59,306 bases of DNA from Microbacteriaceae bacterium PS02068 (lineage in GTDB: Bacteria; Actinomycetota; Actinomycetes; Actinomycetales; Microbacteriaceae), in assembly GCA_029959325.1 (NCBI GenBank), contig JASCPF010000013.1, forward strand, positions 1 through 59,306, read 5' to 3'. Both the position numbers and the translations under genes were made by a program. Positions 50,754-58,515 of the stretch are shown one piece after another. Every line of letters begins with the position of its first letter. The stretch's first letter is position 1. The notes beneath the pieces were generated by a model that saw only the letters and a program-made list of their open reading frames with translations, was not told the origin of the DNA and did not search any database.

Positions 50754-50759
50754 ATTGTG
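50754..50759 (-). promoter_or_regulatory. CACAAT -10-like box before PH-domain gene
   Basis: On the minus strand CACAAT is followed by GGAGGC and the GTG at 50747. GGAGG is too close to the start to be an optimal ribosome site, so a leaderless start is plausible. Confidence 0.3.
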
Positions 50760-50850
50760 CCCGGCACCGGCCGAAAAGCAGGCTCAACCGGCCGGAGACC
50801 CGCGTTTCGCGGCTGGCACGTTTCGACTCGCTCCTTCGTCGCTCGCTCAA

Positions 50851-50904
50851 CGACCGGGTGGGTGCTGGCGCGGCGACCGGGTGGGTGCTGGCGCGGCGAC
50901 CGGG
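50851..50904. repeat. Tandem repeat, 23-nt unit
   Basis: The 23-nt unit starting CGACCGGGTGGGTGCTGG occurs at 50851-50873 and 50874-50896 without change, followed by 8 nt of a third copy. It follows a TTTCGACTCGCTCC... stretch of the kind dispersed between genes in related genomes. The 175-nt gap between birA and the PH-domain gene contains nothing else recognisable. Confidence 0.75.
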
Positions 50905-50922
50905 AGATGGCGGCCGGGCCGG

Positions 50923-51690
50923 TCAGCGCACGTGCACGACGTCGCCCGCGCCGACAACCGCCAGGGCGCCCGCGCTGTCGATGACGAGCCGCCCCGCGGC
51001 ATCCAGGCGCAGCGCGCGGCCGCGGAGGGTCTCGCCACCCGGCAGCGACACGGCGACCTCGCGGCCGAGCGTGCTGCAGTGGTCGGTCACGCGATCGGCC
51101 ACCGCCGCGTGCCCGCCGACGACGAGATCGGCGATGCCGCCCTGCAGCGCGGTGAGGTAGTCGGCGATGAGCCGGTCTTCGTCGCCCTCGGCGCCCTGAT
51201 CGGCGAACGAGGTCGCCGTCGGCACCGGCAGCTCCGCCGTCGTCATCGTGGTGTTGACTCCCGCGCCGACGACGACGGTGAGCGGGTCGGAGGGCACGAC
51301 CTCGGCCAGGATGCCACTGATCTTGCGCCCGTCGACGAGAACGTCGTTGGGCCACTTGAGCGTGACCTCGGCATCCGGCAGCTGCGCGGCCACGGCACCG
51401 CGCATCGCGGCCCCGGCGATCAGCGGGATCCATCCGCGATCGGCGACGGCGACGGCGCCGACGCGCAGCAGGACCGAGATCGCCAGGGCGGTCCCCGGCG
51501 GGGCGGTCCAGACGCGGTCGAGGCGCCCCCGACCGGCACGCTGGTCGCGGGTGAGCACGACCGACAGGTGCGGATGCCCCGCCTCGTCGCGTTGCGCGTC
51601 GTGCACCAGCTTCGCGTTGGTCGACGGAACCGTCTCGACCACCTGCAGACGCGGTGAGACGGCGGCGGCGAGCGGGTATCCCTCAGACAT
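50923..51690 (-). CDS. birA: Biotin--[acetyl-CoA-carboxylase] ligase
   Basis: 255 aa. Attaches biotin to the carboxylase carrier subunit via biotinyl-AMP. P-S-T-N-A-K-L near residue 22, Q-R-A-G-R-G-R-L-D-R-V-W (~49-60), K-W-P-N-D-V-L-V (~115-122), K-I-S-G-I-L-A-E (~127-134) and a C-terminal SH3-like domain. No N-terminal HTH, so it is a class I non-repressor BirA. Close to accD, as in mycobacteria. ATG preceded by TAGGGT and 6 nt. Confidence 0.95.
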   Translation of the reverse strand: MSEGYPLAAAVSPRLQVVETVPSTNAKLVHDAQRDEAGHPHLSVVLTRDQRAGRGRLDRVWTAPPGTALAISVLLRVGAVAVADRGWIPLIAGAAMRGAVAAQLPDAEVTLKWPNDVLVDGRKISGILAEVVPSDPLTVVVGAGVNTTMTTAELPVPTATSFADQGAEGDEDRLIADYLTALQGGIADLVVGGHAAVADRVTDHCSTLGREVAVSLPGGETLRGRALRLDAAGRLVIDSAGALAVVGAGDVVHVR

Positions 51691-51696
51691 GCCTCC

Positions 51697-51702
51697 ACCC
51701 TA
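51697..51702 (-). promoter_or_regulatory. TAGGGT -10 box before birA
   Basis: TAGGGT, 6-nt spacer GGAGGC, ATG 51690. Leaderless promoter candidate. Confidence 0.45.
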
Positions 51703-51748
51703 GGTCGCCCCGACGACGCGCTCCACAGACGCGCTCCCCACCTGCGGA

Positions 51749-51754
51749 TACACT
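51749..51754 (+). promoter_or_regulatory. TACACT -10 box before cls
   Basis: TACACT lies 22 nt before the GTG at 51777 and would give a short leader holding the AGAGAGGCGG ribosome site. Divergent from the birA promoter. Confidence 0.4.
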
Positions 51755-51776
51755 CCTGGCAGAGAGGCGGTGGCGC

Positions 51777-53249
51777 GTGAGCTGGCAATCCGTGATCGAC
51801 GTGTTCATCACCGCCGCGGTCTTCATCGCGCACCTCGCCGTCGCCGTGCTCGCGATGACCCGAGCAAACCGCACACCCGCGTCGCGGGTCGCCTGGGTCG
51901 CCGTCATCCTGGCGCTGCCGTTCGTCGGCATCGTCGCCTACTTCTTCCTGGGTGAGACGAGCATCGGGCCGGTGCGCGCCAAGCGCCTGGAAGACGCCGA
52001 GCGCGCCGTCAGCGTGCCGCCCGCCGACCCGCTGATCGCAAAGGACGCCGATCGGCGCACCGCCGCACTGTACGACCTCATCGCCTCGATCAACGGCTTC
52101 GCCCCCGTCGCCGGAAACACGATCACGCTGCTGGGCGACCCGGCCGCCCCGCCGACCGAGCCGACACGCGACAGCGACGCCGCCGTCGCGGCGCTCGTCG
52201 CGGCGATCGACGACGCCCGCGAGAGCGTGCACGTGTGCTTCTACATCTGGCTCGACGACCACAACGGGGGCCTCGTCGCCGGCGCCGTCTCGGCGGCCGC
52301 GCGTCGCGGAGTCACCTGCCGGATCGCGGTCGACACCCTCGGGTCGCGCGCCTTCCTGAAGTCGGCACACTGGAGGCAGATGCAGGATGCCGGCGCGCAC
52401 CTGCTGGCCGAACTCGACGACATCCCGCGCCTGGGCCGGCTCGCCGTCGGGCGCCCCGACCTGCGCAACCACCGCAAGATCGCCGTGATCGATAATCGCA
52501 TCGCCTTCATCGGCAGCCAGAACTGCGCCGACCCGGCCTTTCGCGTCAAGCCGAAATTCGCCCCGTGGATCGACGTGCTCGCCCGCTGCGAAGGACCCAT
52601 CGTGCGTCAGGCGCAGGCTCTGTTCCTGCACACCTGGATCGAGGGGACGGGCGAGCCGATCGCCCACCTCGCCGCCGCCGAGCCCCTGCCCGAGCACGCG
52701 CCCGGCGGCATCGCGGCGCAGATGTACGGCACCGGCCCGACGACGCACGGTCCGGCGATGTCGGACTCGTTCGTGAGCGCGATCTACTCGGCGCGCACCG
52801 AGCTCATCATCACGACGCCCTACCTCGTGCCCGACGAGGCGCTGCTGCGCGCGCTCTGCGCGGCGCCGCGCAGAGGCATCCGGACGACCCTCATCGTTCC
52901 CGCGCGGAACGACTCGACACTCGTGCGGCTCGCGAGCCGCAGCAACTACCGCGACTACCTCGACGCCGGCATCGAGCTGTACGAGTACCCGCTCGGGCTG
53001 CTGCACTCGAAGACGATCACGATGGACGGCGAGCGCGCGCTGATCGGCTCGGCCAACATGGATCGACGCAGCCTCGAGCTGAACTTCGAGGACAATCTGC
53101 TGATCGTCGACCCCGAGTTCACGGCGCAGCTGCGCGCCCGTCAGCTCGGCTACCGCTCGGTGAGTCGGCGGATTGACGCGCCCGGCCGCCGCTCGCCGTG
53201 GCGCGAACTCGTGCAGAACACGGCCGCGCTGCTCTCGCCGTTGCTGTAG
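51777..53249 (+). CDS. cls: Cardiolipin synthase (phospholipase D family)
   Basis: 490 aa. Two N-terminal helices (~5-25, 37-57) anchor it, with the nuclease-like PLD fold after them. Two HKD motifs: H-R-K-I-A-V-I-D-N-R-I-A-F-I-G-S-Q-N (~235-252) and H-S-K-T-I-T-M-D-G-E-R-A-L-I-G-S (~410-425). The first has D-N where most relatives have D-G. Makes cardiolipin from two phosphatidylglycerols at the membrane. GTG 51777 has a good ribosome site; divergent from birA. Confidence 0.93.
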   Translation: MSWQSVIDVFITAAVFIAHLAVAVLAMTRANRTPASRVAWVAVILALPFVGIVAYFFLGETSIGPVRAKRLEDAERAVSVPPADPLIAKDADRRTAALYDLIASINGFAPVAGNTITLLGDPAAPPTEPTRDSDAAVAALVAAIDDARESVHVCFYIWLDDHNGGLVAGAVSAAARRGVTCRIAVDTLGSRAFLKSAHWRQMQDAGAHLLAELDDIPRLGRLAVGRPDLRNHRKIAVIDNRIAFIGSQNCADPAFRVKPKFAPWIDVLARCEGPIVRQAQALFLHTWIEGTGEPIAHLAAAEPLPEHAPGGIAAQMYGTGPTTHGPAMSDSFVSAIYSARTELIITTPYLVPDEALLRALCAAPRRGIRTTLIVPARNDSTLVRLASRSNYRDYLDAGIELYEYPLGLLHSKTITMDGERALIGSANMDRRSLELNFEDNLLIVDPEFTAQLRARQLGYRSVSRRIDAPGRRSPWRELVQNTAALLSPLL

Positions 53250-53258
53250 GGCCGGTGC

Positions 53259-53282
53259 GACCCCTCGACAAGCTCGGGGACC
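53259..53282. repeat. REP-like intergenic element
   Basis: The 24-nt stretch with core CCTCGACAAGCTCGGGGACC follows the cls stop by 9 nt. Its minus-strand form (GAGCTTGTCGAGG) matches a short repeat that I recall as widely dispersed between genes of actinobacteria and some proteobacteria. It may mark the 3' end of the cls transcript. Confidence 0.45.
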
Positions 53283-53350
53283 GGGAGACCGCACAGCGAA
53301 ACGGGGATCTCGTTGTGGGAGTCGCCCAACCGGCGCGGAAGTCCGCTCGC

Positions 53351-53356
53351 TAGGGT
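53351..53356 (+). promoter_or_regulatory. TAGGGT -10 box before accD
   Basis: TAGGGT, 7-nt spacer, GTG 53364; no ribosome site in between. Supports GTG 53364 over the in-frame GTG at 53355, which overlaps the box. Confidence 0.45.
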
Positions 53357-53363
53357 GGAACGC

Positions 53364-54959
53364 GTGACCGACCAGAGCACCCAGCACGACCTGTCGACGA
53401 CCGCAGGCAAGATCGCCGACCTCCGCGCGCGCTACCAGTCGGCGGTCCTCGACGCCGAGGCCACCGCGAAGGACAAGCAGCACGCCAAGGGCAAGATGAC
53501 GGCGCGCGAGCGCGTCGAGCTGCTGGTCGACCCCGGCAGCTTCGTCGAGCTCGACGAGTATGTGCGTCACCGCACGACGGCGTTCGGCATGGACCGCTCG
53601 CGCCCGTACGGCGACTCGGTCGTCACCGGCGTCGGCACCATCCACGGCCGCACGGTCGCCGTCTACTCCCAGGACTTCACGACGTTCGGCGGATCGCTGG
53701 GCGAGGTCGCCGGCGACAAGATCATCAAGGTCATGGAGTTCGCGCTGCGCGGCGGCATGCCGATCATCGGCATCCTCGACTCGGGCGGAGCCCGCATTCA
53801 AGAGGGCGTCGTCGCCCTGGGCAAGTACGGCGAGATCTTCCGACTGAACACGGCGGCCTCCGGTGTCATCCCGCAGATCTCCATCATCATGGGCCCGGCG
53901 GCCGGCGGCGCGGTGTACTCCCCCGCCCTCACCGACTTCGTGATCATGGTCGACAAGACCTCGCAGATGTTCGTGACCGGCCCCGACGTCATCAAGACCG
54001 TGACCGGCGAAGACGTCGGCATGGAAGAGCTCGGCGGCGCCTACACGCACAACACCCGCTCGGGCGTCGCGCACTACCTCGCCGAAGACGAGGACGACGC
54101 CCTCGACTATGCCCGCAGCATGATCGGGTTCCTGCCCGACAACAACATGTCCGAGATCCCGGCCTACGAGAACGCGTTCGAGTGGGAGACGACGGATGCC
54201 GATCGCGTGCTCAACACGATCATCCCCGACTCGGCGAACCAGCCGTACGACATCCACCAGGTGATCTCGCACGTGATCGACGGCGACTTCCTCGAGGTGC
54301 AGCCGCTCTTCGCCCCGAACATCGTGATCGGCTTCGGGCGCATCGAGGGGCGCACGGTCGGCATCATCGCCAACCAGCCCTCGCAGATGGCGGGGACGCT
54401 CAACATCGAAGCCGGCGAGAAGGCATCGCGCTTCGTGCGGTTCTGCGACGCGTTCTCGATCCCGATCGTCACCCTCGTCGACGTGCCCGGCTACCTGCCC
54501 GGCACCGACCAGGAATGGACGGGAGTCATCCGCCGCGGCGCGAAGCTGCTGTACGCCTATGCCGAGGCCACCGTGCCGCTCGTGACGGTGATCCTGCGCA
54601 AGGCCTACGGCGGCGCGTACATCGTGATGGGCTCCAAGCAGCTCGGCGCCGACGTCAACCTCGCATGGCCGACGGCCGAGATCGCCGTCATGGGCGGCCA
54701 GGGCGCCGTCAACATCCTCTATCGCGGCGAGATCAAGCGCGCCGAAGAGGCCGGCGAAGACGTCGCGGCGGTGCGCACGAAGCTCGCCAACGAGTACACG
54801 TACAACGTGGCATCCCCGTTCCTCGCCGCCGAGCGCGGCGAGCTCGACGGCATCATCGAGCCGGCGCAGACGCGCGTCTCGGTCGCGAAGGCCCTGCGCG
54901 CCCTGCGCGGAAAGCGCGCCAGCCTGCCCGCGAAGAAGCACGGTAACATCCCGCTATGA
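53364..54959 (+). CDS. accD: Acyl-CoA (propionyl-CoA) carboxylase beta subunit
   Basis: 531 aa carboxyltransferase of the AccD5/PccB family, making methylmalonyl- or malonyl-Co[14 protein letters not shown] (~45), Q-D-F-T-x-F-G-G-S-L-G-E (~102), [11 protein letters not shown] (~140-150), [15 protein letters not shown] (~178-192), V-D-V-P-G-Y-L-P-G (~376) and G-G-A-Y-I-V-M-G-S. Overlaps the epsilon-subunit gene (ATGA). The biotinylated alpha subunit is not in the window. Confidence 0.96.
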   Translation: MTDQSTQHDLSTTAGKIADLRARYQSAVLDAEATAKDKQHAKGKMTARERVELLVDPGSFVELDEYVRHRTTAFGMDRSRPYGDSVVTGVGTIHGRTVAVYSQDFTTFGGSLGEVAGDKIIKVMEFALRGGMPIIGILDSGGARIQEGVVALGKYGEIFRLNTAASGVIPQISIIMGPAAGGAVYSPALTDFVIMVDKTSQMFVTGPDVIKTVTGEDVGMEELGGAYTHNTRSGVAHYLAEDEDDALDYARSMIGFLPDNNMSEIPAYENAFEWETTDADRVLNTIIPDSANQPYDIHQVISHVIDGDFLEVQPLFAPNIVIGFGRIEGRTVGIIANQPSQMAGTLNIEAGEKASRFVRFCDAFSIPIVTLVDVPGYLPGTDQEWTGVIRRGAKLLYAYAEATVPLVTVILRKAYGGAYIVMGSKQLGADVNLAWPTAEIAVMGGQGAVNILYRGEIKRAEEAGEDVAAVRTKLANEYTYNVASPFLAAERGELDGIIEPAQTRVSVAKALRALRGKRASLPAKKHGNIPL

Positions 54960-55237
54960 GCGGCGCGGGAGACGTCCCTCGGGGCGGCGCGGATGAGGCG
55001 ACGGATGCCGGGGACCACGACGCACGCGCCGAAGCGATCCGGGTCGACATTCGACGCGGTGATCCGACGCCGGAGGAGCTCGCCGCGGTCGTGGCCGTCG
55101 TGACCGAGGCGTACCGGACGGAGGCCGCCTCCGCCCTCGCCGAGGCCGAGCCGCGCCCCTCCGCGTGGCGTGTCTCGGCGCGCCTGCTCCGTGAGCCGCT
55201 GCGTCGCGAGATCGGCTGGGGCCGCTTCGGCGGCTGA
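54956..55237 (+). CDS. Acyl-CoA carboxylase epsilon subunit
   Basis: 93 aa. Small actinobacterial subunit that stabilises the alpha-beta carboxylase complex. [19 protein letters not shown] (~28-46) is the conserved helix region and a W-x-x-x-A-R-L near 71 closes it. Start overlaps the accD stop, as is usual. Confidence 0.88.
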   Translation: MSGAGDVPRGGADEATDAGDHDARAEAIRVDIRRGDPTPEELAAVVAVVTEAYRTEAASALAEAEPRPSAWRVSARLLREPLRREIGWGRFGG

Positions 55238-55243
55238 CGCCGC

Positions 55244-55420
55244 TCACGCGGAGCGCGCCACGGCATGCGCGGCGCGCGCCAGAATATCGACGAAAGTCGT
55301 AGCCTTGTCCCCCGAAATGCCTACAGACAGCGCCAGGCCGAAGAGCCAGACTTGATCGTGCTGGAACGCTTCTGCGTTCGGTGCATCGCGTCGCTGGACT
55401 GGGTCCGGGCGCGGCCGCAC
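55244..55420 (-). CDS. Small hypothetical ORF or gene remnant
   Basis: 58 codons from GTG 55420, ending S-G-D-K-A-T-T-F-V-D-I-L and A-H-A-V-A-R-S-A. The A/T-richer codons (ATA, GTA, TTT) and protein-like helix at the end differ from surrounding high-GC DNA. No ribosome site and no family recognised. It could be the tail of a decayed gene or chance. The 280-nt gap 55238-55517 otherwise holds only the hairpin at 55456-55488. Confidence 0.25.
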   Translation of the reverse strand: MRPRPDPVQRRDAPNAEAFQHDQVWLFGLALSVGISGDKATTFVDILARAAHAVARSA

Positions 55421-55455
55421 CCTCGCGAGTCGGTTTTCGGGTAACTGGCTCGCAC

Positions 55456-55488
55456 GGCGAGGGGCGGGCGGCTTCGCCGCCCCTCGCC
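55456..55488. terminator. Strong hairpin between convergent genes
   Basis: Perfect 12-bp stem GGCGAGGGGCGG / CCGCCCCTCGCC around a short G/C loop. Lies between the carboxylase epsilon gene and the convergent sensor operon, so it can serve both directions. There is no clear T tract, as is common in high-GC genomes. Confidence 0.6.
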
Positions 55489-55517
55489 TCCTCCTCCGCT
55501 CGGCCCACCGCAGCCGG

Positions 55518-56618
55518 TCAGTCGTCGGCGTCGCCCGCGGCCGCATCCTCGTCAGCGTCGCCCGCAACCGCATCCTTGTCAGCGGAGCCGCGGCGCCGGA
55601 TCTCGTGCCACAGATCAACGGTGTCCTCACCGTCGTCACCAGCCGATCTTCCGACGACCGTCGCCGCCACCTCGCCGTGCGGCGATGTGCGCACGAACAC
55701 GCGCTCCGAGTTGATCCGGTACAGGACATCGGCGAGTTCCGCCCGGAGTGCCACGCGTTCCTCTCCCGAGACGTCGTCGAGCCCGCCCTCGTCGAGCACC
55801 GACACCGTCGCACCACGCCCGCGCGCGGCCGACAGCGCTGCGCGCACCCCATCGTCGAGCAGAGCGGCGCCACGCAGCTCGTCGCGCAGCGTCGCCTCTG
55901 CGATGCGCGCGAGACGACGCTCGGTCTCGTCGAGATGACCTCCGAGGGCGACGGTGTGGGCGAGCACGGGGCCTGCGACGGCGAGCGCCCGTTGAATCTG
56001 TGTGCGGCGCTCTCGTCGCCTGCCCTCACCCGATGCGAGACGCTCGGATGCCTCGCGCTGCAGCCGCAGCAACTCGGCGGTGTCGCGCGCGGCGCGGTCG
56101 ACCAGCCAGGTCATCAGCTGCGCGACCCCCACCCACAGCACCGCCCCGACCACACCCAGCGCGAGCGCGTCGCGCACGCCGATCCACGCCGCCGCCGAGA
56201 TCGCCGCGCACGCGACGCCGATCCAGGCCGTCCACGGGCGCCGTCGGATCATCACGATCGCCATCAGAGCGCCGACCGCTCCGAGGCCCCACGTCGCGTA
56301 GTCGGCGAGCAGCCGATCGGGGCCGGCGGCGAACCAACTGGCGTTGGGCACCAGCACCGCGGTCGCCGCCGCGAGGACGGCCGCCCACCTCGGGAGCAGT
56401 GCGCGCTCGCCCCAGCGGCTGCCGACCGGATCGTCGTGCGACGTGGTGCGCGCATTCCAGAAGATGCACACCCACGTCGTGATCAGAAAGAGCGCGACCG
56501 ACGCGATCTGCACCAGCGGGTACTCGGGCGTGCTCGTCCACAGCAGTGCGCCGACCGCCAGGTAGGCGGTGAACACGATTCCGAGGGCGGAGAGCACCGC
56601 GCGTACGCCGTGGGTCAT
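55518..56618 (-). CDS. Membrane protein associated with two-component system
   Basis: 366 aa. Five or six helices (~10-190) then a cytosolic helical stretch with R-L-Q-R-E-A-S-E-R-L-A and V-L-A-H-T-V-A-L-G-G-H-L-D-E-T-E-R-R (~200-250), reminiscent of a dimerisation region but without H-D, N box or G box. C-terminal tail has tandem acidic A-G-D-A-D-x-D repeats. ATG overlaps the histidine kinase stop (ATGA). Perhaps a degenerate kinase partner that modulates the upstream kinase; inference. Confidence 0.75.
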   Translation of the reverse strand: MTHGVRAVLSALGIVFTAYLAVGALLWTSTPEYPLVQIASVALFLITTWVCIFWNARTTSHDDPVGSRWGERALLPRWAAVLAAATAVLVPNASWFAAGPDRLLADYATWGLGAVGALMAIVMIRRRPWTAWIGVACAAISAAAWIGVRDALALGVVGAVLWVGVAQLMTWLVDRAARDTAELLRLQREASERLASGEGRRRERRTQIQRALAVAGPVLAHTVALGGHLDETERRLARIAEATLRDELRGAALLDDGVRAALSAARGRGATVSVLDEGGLDDVSGEERVALRAELADVLYRINSERVFVRTSPHGEVAATVVGRSAGDDGEDTVDLWHEIRRRGSADKDAVAGDADEDAAAGDADD

Positions 56619-57859
56619 CGCGGCCGCTCCCATTCGAGGCGCACGGCCGTGCCGCCGGCGCCCGTCTGGACGCGCGCGGCGCCGCCCGCTGCGGCCATGC
56701 GCGCGACGATCGAGCCGCGGATGCCCAGGCGATCCGCGGCGATGCCCCCTGGATCGAACCCCGGCCCGGTGTCGACGACGCGCACTCTGACGGCCGCGGC
56801 ATCCACCGTCATCTCGACGGCGAGCCCGTGCCCGCCCGCGTGCTGCAGCGCGTTCGCGGCCGCCTGCGTCGTGGCCAGAACGATCGCGCGCGCCGTGCGG
56901 CCCGGCGTCACGACGGCCCGCGGTGAGACCGTCACGGTGACCGGGATGCTCTCGTCCAGCCCGGCCACTGCGCGTTCGATGGCGCGCACGAGGCTCGCCG
57001 CAGGCACCTCCTCGTCGGGGCCCTCGCCGACGTCCTGGTCGGCGTTGGCCAGGCGCGTGAGCGCCTCGCGCGCCATCGCGGCGGCGAGACCCTCTTCGCG
57101 CGGCGACGCGGCCCGCTCGGCCGCGATCAGCGCGGCGAGGACGCTGTCGTGCATGAGCGCGGCCACCGCGACACGCTCGGCCTCGACCGCATCCGCTTCG
57201 GCCGCCGCGGCGTACGAGGCGACCGCGTCGGCGCGCGCCCGGTCGATGCCGATGGCGAGCGTGCGCAGCATCCAGCCGATGCCGATGATGAGCCCCGCGA
57301 GAGTCATCGCGAACGCGGCATCCAGCAGCACTGCGATCACCTCCTCGCGCGCCGTACCCACCTGCACGAGCCGCACCCCGGCGTAGAGCACGGGAACCAC
57401 GATCGCCCAGGTCACCTGCAGCGACAGCGTGAATCCGACCACGGCAGCGGTGGTGGCGACGTTGAGCAGGTACCAGATCCACGGCTGCTCGCTCGAGTCC
57501 GCCGGAATGTCGGCCGTCGCGAAAGGCCAGCAGGCGAACACGACGAGCAGGGCGACCGCGCAGATCCGCGCCGCCGCGCGGGGAAGGAACGGGATGACGA
57601 GCGAGGCGACCATCACCGCGATCGGGACGAAGGCCAGGGCCAGCAAGACGAGGTGCCACCCTGCGGATTCCTGGTGCGAGCCGAGCGCGTTGAGGAAGGA
57701 CTGCGTGCCCAGCACGACCGTGCCGAGGGCGATGACGAGCCGCAGGATCCGCTCGATGCGCGCCTGCGTGAAGCGCGCCTCGCCGAGGTCGAGGCCGGCA
57801 AGGTCTGCGGTGGCGGACACGGAATCAGCGGCCACCGAGGGTGCCGCCGGGTTCGTCAT
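56615..57859 (-). CDS. Sensor histidine kinase (HisKA_3 type)
   Basis: 414 aa. Five to six helices (~35-205), then A-L-M-H-D-S-V-L-A-A-L (~237-247) with the phospho-accepting His next to Asp as in NarL-partner kinases, and a HATPase_c domain: T-Q-A-A-A-N-A-L-Q-H-A (N box, ~335), V-D-T-G-P-G-F-D-P (G1, ~367) and L-G-I-R-G-S-I (G2). Overlaps the regulator gene by 35 nt; GTG 57820 just after the regulator stop is an alternative start. Signal unknown. Confidence 0.88.
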   Translation of the reverse strand: MTNPAAPSVAADSVSATADLAGLDLGEARFTQARIERILRLVIALGTVVLGTQSFLNALGSHQESAGWHLVLLALAFVPIAVMVASLVIPFLPRAAARICAVALLVVFACWPFATADIPADSSEQPWIWYLLNVATTAAVVGFTLSLQVTWAIVVPVLYAGVRLVQVGTAREEVIAVLLDAAFAMTLAGLIIGIGWMLRTLAIGIDRARADAVASYAAAAEADAVEAERVAVAALMHDSVLAALIAAERAASPREEGLAAAMAREALTRLANADQDVGEGPDEEVPAASLVRAIERAVAGLDESIPVTVTVSPRAVVTPGRTARAIVLATTQAAANALQHAGGHGLAVEMTVDAAAVRVRVVDTGPGFDPGGIAADRLGIRGSIVARMAAAGGAARVQTGAGGTAVRLEWERPR

Positions 57860-58493
57860 CGACGAGGCCGTCCTCAATCGCTCGGAGGCGCAGATCGATC
57901 TTCGTCGGCGCCGGACGCCCGACCTCGACGTACTTGACGCGCACGCGAGTGATGTTCTCTTTCGCCGTCGAGTAGGCGATGCCGAGCCGCTCGGCGACGG
58001 CCTTCAGCGGCAGCCCCGCGGCGTACAGGCGCAGCACCTCGCGCTCGCGCACGGCGAGCTGCGCGTCGGCGAAAGCGCGGTCGCCGTCGACGGCGTTCGC
58101 CCACTCGAGATTCTCGAGGGGGTCGCCGCTCGCGATCGTCAGGATCGCGGCGATGACGTCGTCGATGCGGGATGCCTTGCTGATGACCCCCGTCGCACCG
58201 TTCGAGAGAGCCTCGCGCACCGCGGAGGTGCGGTCGGCCACGCTGTGGATGAGCACCGGTGATCCATCGGCGACGACGTCTTGCACGTTCTCGCTGACGG
58301 TCGTGCCGTCGCCGAGGGTCAGATCGAGCACGACGACGTCGGCGGGCGGGGCGAAGGCCGCCATCCGCCAGCGCAGGTAGTCCTGTACGGAGCTGCCCGA
58401 GAAGACCGTCTGCATCGCGCCCGTGCGCGCACACGCCGCCTCGAGGCCCAGCCGCACCGACTCGTGGTCATCGATGAGCGCGACACGGATCAT
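57825..58493 (-). CDS. NarL/LuxR family response regulator
   Basis: 222 aa. Receiver with A-L-I-D-D-H-E-S-V-R at the start and phospho-acceptor in V-V-V-L-D-L-T-L-G (~53-61), a conserved Ser and K in G-V-I-S-K, then a LuxR-type HTH: L-A-V-R-E-R-E-V-L-R-L-Y-A-A-G-L, A-V-A-E-R-L-G-I-A-Y-S-T-A-K-E-N-I. ATG preceded by TAGGCT and 6 nt. First gene of the regulator-kinase-membrane protein operon. Confidence 0.93.
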   Translation of the reverse strand: MIRVALIDDHESVRLGLEAACARTGAMQTVFSGSSVQDYLRWRMAAFAPPADVVVLDLTLGDGTTVSENVQDVVADGSPVLIHSVADRTSAVREALSNGATGVISKASRIDDVIAAILTIASGDPLENLEWANAVDGDRAFADAQLAVREREVLRLYAAGLPLKAVAERLGIAYSTAKENITRVRVKYVEVGRPAPTKIDLRLRAIEDGLVDDEPGGTLGGR

Positions 58494-58499
58494 GGCGTC

Positions 58500-58505
58500 A
58501 GCCTA
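58500..58505 (-). promoter_or_regulatory. TAGGCT -10 box before response regulator
   Basis: TAGGCT, 6 nt, ATG 58493; same arrangement and hexamer as before rmlB. Leaderless promoter candidate. Confidence 0.5.
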
Positions 58506-58515
58506 GTTGTGATGT

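Noticed and set aside
50851..50904. CRISPR array
   Set aside because: Only two and a third contiguous 23-nt units with no spacers and no cas genes in the window.
51420..54941. A 1173-codon open frame on the minus strand across birA, cls and accD
   Set aside because: It is antisense to three well-identified genes, is rich in Arg/Asp/Val as expected from high-GC complement, and has no recognisable domain.
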